The notes under the pieces: generated by a model
The model's database searches: none
Seen by the model: the letters and a program-made list of their open reading frames with translations, nothing else
What the model was told of the DNA's origin: nothing
Translations under genes and position numbers: made by a program
Origin: Chrysoperla carnea
Lineage: Eukaryota; Arthropoda; Insecta; Neuroptera; Chrysopidae
Length of the DNA: 64,000 nt
Assembly: GCF_905475395.1 (NCBI RefSeq)
Contig: NC_058342.1
Span: 21,548,640 to 21,612,639, forward strand
Reading direction: 5' to 3'
Shown here: positions 57,030-64,000 of the stretch, piece by piece
Layout of the letters: each line of letters begins with the position of its first letter
How positions within the stretch are numbered: the stretch's first letter is position 1

Positions 57030-58385
57030 TGTATAAGAATATCGAAATAAGAAAATTTGCCGTTTCTCCCCTAAAAATTTAATTTGATTATAACTAACGC
57101 AAATGATTTTATGAAAATCAGTGTCGAATTTATGCACTGATGCACTCGATCTCTTGTTAAAAATGTAATTTATTTTCTATTATCACTTACAGGATGTTCC
57201 AAAACTACCATATAACAACGTCAGAGTGGCATAATGTATGCAATTTCAAGCAGAAAGTTTCTAATCAATTCGAAGTATCCGATATCCACGTTTTTGAATT
57301 TTAATCCATAATTTTTTTGGGAAAATTCCTGCTGTAGAGTAATTTTTGTTGGAAAATTCGTATTATTTAAAAAAAAAAATGTTCAAATATCCGAAAGCCT
57401 CATTTTTAGAAAAACTTGAAATCCGAATATTCAATTTGTATTTCGTAATGGAATAATTTGAAAATTCTTGCACCCCAAGTATCTCCGTAAATATTTAATT
57501 TAATTTTTTTCTAATTGCAAAGAGAACAAGCCATAGTAAATTTTATTTTCTAAAACTAATATTTATATTATTTTCAAAATTAAAAACTGTAATTAACGAA
57601 ATCCTATCTCGTTAATGGTAAAATTAGTACCAAACACCACAAAGGAACTGTCTGCTTACAATTTTAGACTCATGTATTACTGCTCTTCTTATACGATAGT
57701 TTCGGGCCAACCTATACACTTAATTATTTAATTAGAACACTTTGTTTATAATAACGATTAAAATGAATCCGTTCGTGAGCGACATACGACTAAATGCTTT
57801 GAAGTATTTAAAGAAAATGAGTTTGTATTTTGCTGAAATTTGGAAAAATAATAATTAAAAATTCAATACCAGATGGTAATAAAATTTGTTCTAACAAATT
57901 TTCCAAAACTCTGGATACAAAACACAATCTTATATTAAAAATATTAAATTCTGAGAATGCTGAATTTTTACATCCCTTATATTCTAAAAAATAGCCCATA
58001 GAAGAATGAAGCATTCATTATTACCCAACCTTTTTTCTCTGGAAATTTGTAGGAGTAATTGCTACGGTGAAGATAATTTTTTTTCTAATCCGCATAATTA
58101 GCTATTGTACAAGCGTAATCAAAGTGGTGATTGAAATGGCAATCCTGAAAATGCTAGGTAATTGGGAGATTCTAGAAAAGTCAAGGAATTTTAGTATTGA
58201 TCAAGTAAATTGATAAAAAATTCTGGATCTCTGGAATTGAATTCTGAAAACCTGATTTGATATCCGTAATGTGCATTTTCTTCAACAATTTTAAACACAA
58301 AATCTCCGTTATTTCGATTCCATTTATATTTTTATGGGAACATGACGCAAATCGCGATTTTTATTGTGCGGTACCCGTGGTTAAC
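57030..58385. other. intergenic, nothing recognised
   Basis: AT-rich; no gene, RNA or clear element. Confidence 0.45.
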
Positions 58386-58560
58386 AACAGGCTAGAGAAA
58401 TAATTTATAAGTGGGTAAATTTACTTTGTTTTTAACTGTAGGCAATTTCTTTACAGATATGATATACAAATTACATAATGAACAAAATTAAGTTTTAATG
58501 TTATTATTCTAGCCTGTTTTTTCCTAAGTGGTACATTTTTAGACAGTGGGCATTCGACAA
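58386..58560. mobile_element. CTAGCCTGTTTTTT-family element, compact copy
   Basis: AACAGGCTAGAGAAATAATT at the left and TTATTATTCTAGCCTGTTTT at the right are inverted. ATATGATATACAAATTACAT inside is shared with the copy near 31425. A short 27-base duplication (GAAGATAATGTCACAATCCC) follows at 58661 and 58688. Confidence 0.7.
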
Positions 58561-59059
58561 GTAATTTAAACGTGAATCGCAGTGTTTGATCAACATTAGA
58601 CAGGGTTCCTTTCCAACAGTTTGTGCATTTTATTTTGGGTCGAGATAAGTTCTTTGACTGAAGATAATGTCACAATCCCCAACTTACTGAAGATAATGTC
58701 ACAATCCCCAATTACAACTATAAGTATAATGCCTAAATATAGGGATAGATATCGTTACCCATTACATAAAATTAAAAATGTTTTCCAGCCCATATCAAAT
58801 ATTTCCAAAGAGAAGAAAAAACCAATTTAGTTTTTATATAAGTTTTTCATAAAATGATTGCCAAACCATAATCTTTCTTTCCCAAATTTCCATGTTATTT
58901 TCTAGAATACTAATAAAATTTTCGAAATTAATTTTTAAAATATTGCGAACAAGTTCATTTTTAAAGAAATCAAGGTAGTTGTTTTACAGTTTCAGCGCCA
59001 TCAATTATACTAAAAATATCTTATTAATATAAGAATGAATTTTGATTGTCTTCGAGTTG

Positions 59060-59225
59060 AGATATACTTATTCAAATAAATAGCACGATACTCGTAATAA
59101 AAAATGTATATTAAGAAATTCAATTTAAAAAATATAATTAAAAAACATACAACAAACTTTCATTTCGCTAAATATGAGTATTTCGATTGCAATGCAACCA
59201 TCGTCAGTAGCTAAATTTATTCATT
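59060..59225 (+). repeat. repeat with CATCGTCAGTAGC end, copy 2
   Basis: Second copy of 23275-23475: AAAAACATACAACAAACTTT then GCAACCATCGTCAGTAGCTA. A reversed piece of its start lies near 59335-59370, hinting at a hairpin arrangement of about 300 bp. Confidence 0.65.
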
Positions 59226-59924
59226 TAACACATTAAAAATATTTTTATATGACGGCATGACATATTTAATGAAATGTGAGTCTTTTGTATGTTTTATAGT
59301 TATATTTTTTTAAATAGAATTTCTTATTATATAATTTTATTTTGAGTATCGTGGTATTTATTTCAATAACTATAACAAAATTAATCATTTTTAAATATTA
59401 TTTTATAGCAAAAAATTACACACAATCATATAATTTTGATAAGGTGGTATTTTAGATTGGACACGTGAAGAGATCTAGCTCTCGTTTTAATTAAATTTGT
59501 GACACAACTATCTTGAAAATACAGTGAAAACCGGTTGTAACAACATTGAAGGACCTAGAATTATGGCCGTTATATTCGATATGTACATTTTATATCTACA
59601 GAATTATCGCTTGAGAGAAATTTAACTAGGAAAGAAATGTCAATTTGACAATGACTTGTTACTTAAAAATTATCCATCTAAAAAAAAAATGAAAGTTGGT
59701 TCGTCAAAAGACAGCTACAAAGGATCAGTTTGGTCGGCTTGTCTTTTGACGACTGAACTTTTATTTTTTTCTCGTTTGATTGAATGGCTGAATATCGTTC
59801 AGGCCGCTATTTGGACGGCGCCGTCTAGTAAAAGGGCGCTAGCCTGTTAATTAAATAGCTAAATAAGATGATAGTTGATTACGATATATATATCTTGGAG
59901 TGGGTCAATTTGTAGGAGATCGAA

Positions 59925-60305
59925 AAAGTCGATGTTGCGTACCCTCGCACGGTGTTCTTTGGATCATTTTAAGAGTTTTTGCTCAGAAACTATATCTCTA
60001 AAATGAATTTCGAGGCTCCCAATTTTTCAAAGTAGGCTTTTTTTCCAAAAAGTGACTCAGATGTTGTATGAAAAAGCAAAAACACATGCGGGAGCTTTGG
60101 GGGTCGGAAAATCCATTTTTGGTATTTATTTTTATTCTTGAGTTCTGTACATTTTTTTTATCGTTTTTTTTTTTTTGGGGAAAAATTTGGGAGGCTCGAA
60201 AATCATCTTAGAGGCATGGTTTCTTGAGCAAAAATTCTTAAAATAATCCAAAGAATACCGTGAGGGAGCACGCAAGTTGCAAAAAAATTTGACCCACCCT
60301 AATAT
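59925..60305. mobile_element. inverted-repeat element
   Basis: GTTCTTTGGATCATTTTAAG in the left arm pairs with CTTAAAATAATCCAAAGAAT in the right arm; TTCGAGGCTCCCAATTTTTC pairs with AAAATTTGGGAGGCTCGAAA. TGGGTCAA and TTGACCCA mark the outer ends. Confidence 0.75.
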
Positions 60306-60309
60306 ATAT

Positions 60310-60835
60310 ATTTAAAATGAATTAAACTTCACTCGCTGTAACCGTTTTTTACTGTTAAATATGTACAATACTCAAATATAATTTAAGTTTTACTTATTCA
60401 TAGAGTTTTTATTTTTTTTTTTTCAAAAATGTGATCTTTAATGAAACATATTTTAATTTAAATAATAGGAAATAAGAAATTTCACTCTATTTTTGTATAT
60501 ATATTTTTTTTGTACAAGATACAATCAATAAATTATGTATAAATTAATTTTGTTATTTGGATTCTATAAATTTATTCTGATAATTTTTCATTCTAATTTT
60601 TTTGTAGGCTATATATTGATATTGATAATCGGGAGAAACACGATTTTTGGAATCTCCCGATCAAATCTGAACAGGTGGCAACCCTATAAAGTAAACGATA
60701 TTGTAATATTTATTTGTTTATTAAAATAACATTATTTTTATGTTTATGATCGTTTACTTCACTATTTATTTGTTAATTAAAATAACAATATAACAATATT
60801 TTTTTGTTTATGATCGTTTAATTCATTATGATGGG
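60310..60835. other. intergenic, short duplication only
   Basis: ATGATCGTTTACTTCA (about 60746) and ATGATCGTTTAATTCA (about 60809) repeat with flanking ATTATTTTTATGTTT-like sequence. No gene. Confidence 0.4.
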
Positions 60836-60839
60836 TAAG

Positions 60840-61857
60840 AACTAGGTCACAGTCTTCACATGCATATGGTGATCCAAAGTGTACAAGTCTATGGTGGTGG
60901 TCCTAAGTGTACAACTCTTTTTAAACTTGTACAAACATCACATGAGCATGGCTTTTCTGTAGTATGAATTCTTCGTTTATGTTGAACTTAATTGAATTTT
61001 TTGATAAAGATTTTAGTACAATCGTCACATGAAAAAGTATTTCAACAGTATGAATTCGTTTATGTGCAATTAAATATAATTTTAGTAGCAAATAAACAAC
61101 TTGGAAGTTATGTCGAAAAACATCGACAAAATTGTGTAGTTTAAATTCCACTTCATTTTAACAAAAGTTAGTTTATGAATTCGTTGATCTGAATAAATCA
61201 ATTGTACCGATTCAACAATTTGATTAAATAATTCATGACTACATAGCCCGGTTAAACTTGTCAAAGTAGCATCAAATGTAATAAAATCGCACAAAGTTAA
61301 TTTTTGTGGCGTATTAACGTATAATTGAAAATCTTGAAAAGTTTTTTTTGAGAATTTCCTCATTCGATTGTATTAGTAATAGCAACACATTTGCAGCTTC
61401 AATATTTTCCTCATTGTCATTTTCACTAACTGAATCTATAATTTCATCATTACACACACTGGAAATAATCAGCGATTGTTCTTCTACATCAGTAATTACA
61501 TTCGAACCTGTTGAAGGTTCCTCAGGCATAGTACTGGTACTCAAAGATGGTGTTTGGTGAAGCTGATGTTTATTTGGCAAGTTATTTGATGGAATGGAAA
61601 TTGATTTCAAATTTTGTATTTTTTTGTTGTTGCCTAAAATAATAAATATATTTTTTATATTATCATATATGTGAGTACAAATAATCTATGTTACAATACC
61701 TTTTGAAAAAATCACTTCCTTTAAAATGAAGAGAACATGCTCTAGCGCGTACACTTAACTTCGAAATTTTAAGTTTTTCTATCCACAGTTGTCTTCTATT
61801 AAATATTATATCTTCTATTTTTATTTCTTGATTACACAGTATGACACAGTGACGCAA
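60840..61857 (-). pseudogene. decayed THAP / transposase HTH / C2H2 finger composite
   Basis: Read on the - strand. 61857-61700 has the second half of a THAP finger (RRQLWIEKLKI, then VRARACSLHFKGSDFF), ending at a possible GT donor. 61635-61340 gives an acidic Ser-rich linker. A one-base shift in an A run near 61345 leads to TLTSLTGLCSHELFNQIV and KMKWNLNYTILSMFFDIT, which resemble the helix-turn-helix before the DDE domain in THAP-type transposases. No DDE domain follows. 61110-60840 instead shows C2H2 finger pieces (LIAHKRIHTVE, HKRRIHTTEKPCSCDVC, YACEDC) with a stop inside. It cannot be one working protein as it stands; the order may reflect an insertion or a chimera. Confidence 0.6.
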
Positions 61858-61859
61858 AT

Positions 61860-62280
61860 TAAAATAAAAACAATTATTTTAATGTTTTATATAATTCTTT
61901 AACAAAATTTGTGTTAATAAAAATTGTTGCAATAACCTTTATTATATGCTTATGACATATGCGTTTCAGTTTCAAGCATGGTTTCAAGATTGTAAACAAA
62001 CATTTCCATTCATGTATCCATGTATCTATGGGCGTTCTGACAATAGTTCTTTTTCTATCGCTAGATAAAGCCATTCTTAGTCTTTCTTATCCAATAACCT
62101 CAACTTTAAATAACGAATTAATTTAATAAAATAATTTATTAGATTAATAAATTAATCTTTAATATCTAATAAAAAAAAAAAGTGAGCCAATATTATATTA
62201 ATTCCGGAGATGAAATAATTGAAGTTGATGACAATTTTAAACTAAAATTAATTAGTAATTATCTATTATTAGCTATTCAA
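61860..62280. other. flank between the composite and the tandem array
   Basis: Contains a - strand frame (61874-62074) with no domain, which could be an upstream exon of the THAP remnant, and an AT-rich stretch. GGAGATGAAATAATTGAAGT leads directly into the tandem array. Confidence 0.35.
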
Positions 62281-62281
62281 A

Positions 62282-64000
62282 ATCACATGGGGCGATAACA
62301 ACTAAGTGGTTTTATGGATAATTCGTCGATTTGACTTGTCAACGAAAACATAAACTTCATCAAGATGGCAATAAAGATGATGCTATTGGTAAATGCTGGT
62401 TTGTAACGCAATTGCAGACATAAATGAAAAGAACGGTGTTTCTACTTTGCACTCAATTCGTAGATATACCTATTGGTAAAGAATACAAATTATAGTCACA
62501 TATTGTCGAAAATTTAATAGTCCCTTCTGTACGCAATGTAGTATAATTTGGAGAAATTAAAAATCACATGGGGCGATAACAACTAAGTGGTTTATGGATA
62601 TCGTCGATTTGACTTGATTGTAAACGAAAACATAGACGTCATCAAGATGACAATAAAGATGATGCCAATAGAAAATGCTGCCTCAAACTGTGCCCCGTCC
62701 CTGTGAATGATGACCCAAAAGGAAGTACTACGCCTCCTCCAAGAATTTCAGGAGAATTGACTATAAAAGTGCAGACGTTCGCTATCAAGATAAAAACAAT
62801 CCTTGTGGATCTCCAGAGGCTTTGCTTTGGTGAACCATTCATGTTTTTACAATAGTTTGTATTCGATAGCTGAAAATGAAAAGAACGGTGTTTCTACTTT
62901 GCACTCAATTCGTAGATATATTGGTAAAGAATTCAAATTATCGCCAAATATTATCGAAAATTTAATAGTTTCATCTGTACGCAATGGAGTTCAATTTGGA
63001 GAAATTAAAAATCACATGGGGCGATAACAACTAAGAATTCCTCCAAGAATTTCAAGAGAAGTGCAGAAGTTTGTTATGAAGATAAAAACAATCCTTATGG
63101 ATCTCCAAAAGCTTGTGGAGATTGTGGATAGAGCTTCATTCATGTTTTAACAATTGTTTGTATTCGATAGCTCTGAAAATGAAAAGAACGTAATTTCTAC
63201 TTTGCACTCAATTCGTAGAGATATTGGTAAAGAATACAAATTATGGCCACATATTATCGAAAATTTAATAGTTCCAGCTGCATGCAATGTAGTATAATTT
63301 GGAGAAATTAAAAATCACGTGAGGCGATAACTACTAAGTGACTTTATGGATATCATCGATTTGACTTGTAAACGAAAACATAGGCGTCATCAAGATGGTA
63401 ATAAAGATGATGCTAATAAAAAATGATGTCCCAAACTATGCCCCCTCGATGTGGATGTTGCCCCAAAAGGAAGTGCAACAGCTCCTCCAAGAATTTCAGA
63501 AGAATTGACTCTTAAAGTGCAGAAGTTTGCTATGAAGATAAAAACAATCCTTATGGATCTCCAGAAGCTTGTGGAGGTTATGAATAAACCTTTGTTTTGG
63601 TGAACCATTCATGTTTTTACAATTGTTTGTATTCGATAACTGAAAATGAAAAGAACGATGTTTCTACTTTGCACCCAATTCGTAGATATATTGGTAAAGA
63701 ATCCAAATTATCGAAAATTTAATAATTCCACTTGTATGCAATGGAGTTCAATTTGGAGAAATTAAAAATCACATGGGGCGATAACAACTAAGTGGTTTTA
63801 TGGATATCGTCGATTTGACTTGTAAACGAAAACATAGACGTCATCAAGATGGCAATAAAGATGATGCCAATAGAAAATGCTGCCCCAAACTGTGCCCCGT
63901 CCCTGTGGATGATGACCCAAAAGGAAGTACTACGGCTCCTCCAAGAATTTCAGGAGAATTGACTATAAAAGTGCAGAAGTTTGCTATCAAGATAAAAACA
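62282..64000 (+). repeat. tandem array of coding-like repeats with H15-like motif
   Basis: AATCACATGGGGCGATAACA begins units at about 62282, 62561, 63010 and 63766, with a variant at 63312; spacings are 279, 449, 302 and 454 bases. The full unit has two parts. One encodes an acidic/basic stretch (CKRKHRRHQDGNKDDAN, then PKGSTTAPPRIS). The other encodes a winged-helix-like stretch. Short units are deletions of the first part. The array runs off the right edge. Confidence 0.85.
62836..63027 (+). pseudogene. best-preserved H15-like (linker-histone-like) unit
   Basis: The frame gives YNSLYSIAENEKNGVSTLHS followed by IRRYIGKEFKLSPNIIENL and IVSSVRNGVQFGEIKNHMGR. The spacing of AxxxxNGVS, IRRYI and a later SSVRNG fits the H15 winged-helix pattern of histone H1 and relatives (compare the NGVS and KSLV.KG landmarks). 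No start codon in good context was found. The stop after HMGR is present in every unit, followed in the same frame by the basic stretch. Other units carry frameshifts or stops. It may be a dead gene fragment amplified in tandem, or exons of a larger gene beyond the window. Confidence 0.4.

Noticed and set aside
59656..59850. 64-codon frame with a hydrophobic middle
   Set aside because: Initially looked like a small membrane protein, but there is no homology I recognise and no splice or poly(A) context.
62642..63608. Two similar minus-strand frames in the tandem array
   Set aside because: Their similarity follows from the DNA repeat; the plus-strand frame better matches a known fold pattern (H15-like).

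Overview
The window looks like AT-rich, repeat-laden nuclear DNA from an arthropod, most likely an insect. Three spliced or single-exon animal genes have invertebrate-style sequence. The introns have GT..AG ends and polypyrimidine tracts. The intergenic DNA is crowded with small inverted-repeat transposons, Tigger/pogo and hAT remnants, and tRNA-derived SINEs whose tails are built from CCTAA, the complement of the insect telomere pentamer. I could not fix the order or species.

Layout. 1-9383: the 3' half of a TRAPPC8-like gene on the + strand (seven exons, 731 residues in frame; the 5' half lies left of the window). 9.4-29.8 kb: no convincing host gene, only transposon copies, a 66-bp minisatellite and unique AT-rich DNA. 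29805-30341: a single-exon gene for a one-PDZ NHERF1/EBP50-like scaffold with an ERM-binding tail; its last exon segment is partly duplicated about 2 kb downstream. 30.4-46.3 kb: another transposon-rich gap. 46328-55726: a complete six-exon NKAIN gene (401 residues, four membrane segments, long cytoplasmic tail). 55.8-60.8 kb: inverted-repeat elements. 60.8-61.9 kb (- strand): a decayed THAP / transposase-HTH / C2H2-finger composite. 62.3-64.0 kb: a tandem array of coding-like repeats with a linker-histone (H15)-like winged-helix signature, running off the right edge.

The three host genes are not an operon and need not work together. TRAPPC8 acts in Golgi vesicle tethering and autophagy. NHERF1 links membrane proteins to ezrin/moesin. 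NKAIN is a membrane partner of Na,K-ATPase beta subunits. NKAIN here ends in a class I PDZ-ligand-like tail, so a link with PDZ scaffolds is possible but is inference only.

The most unusual material is: the H15-like tandem array at the right end; the hAT element with a perfect 8-bp target duplication nested in a foldback element that has a 120-bp perfect palindrome; the duplicated NHERF1 tail flanking an inverted-repeat element; and the SINE family with a telomere-like tail and an 11-bp target duplication.
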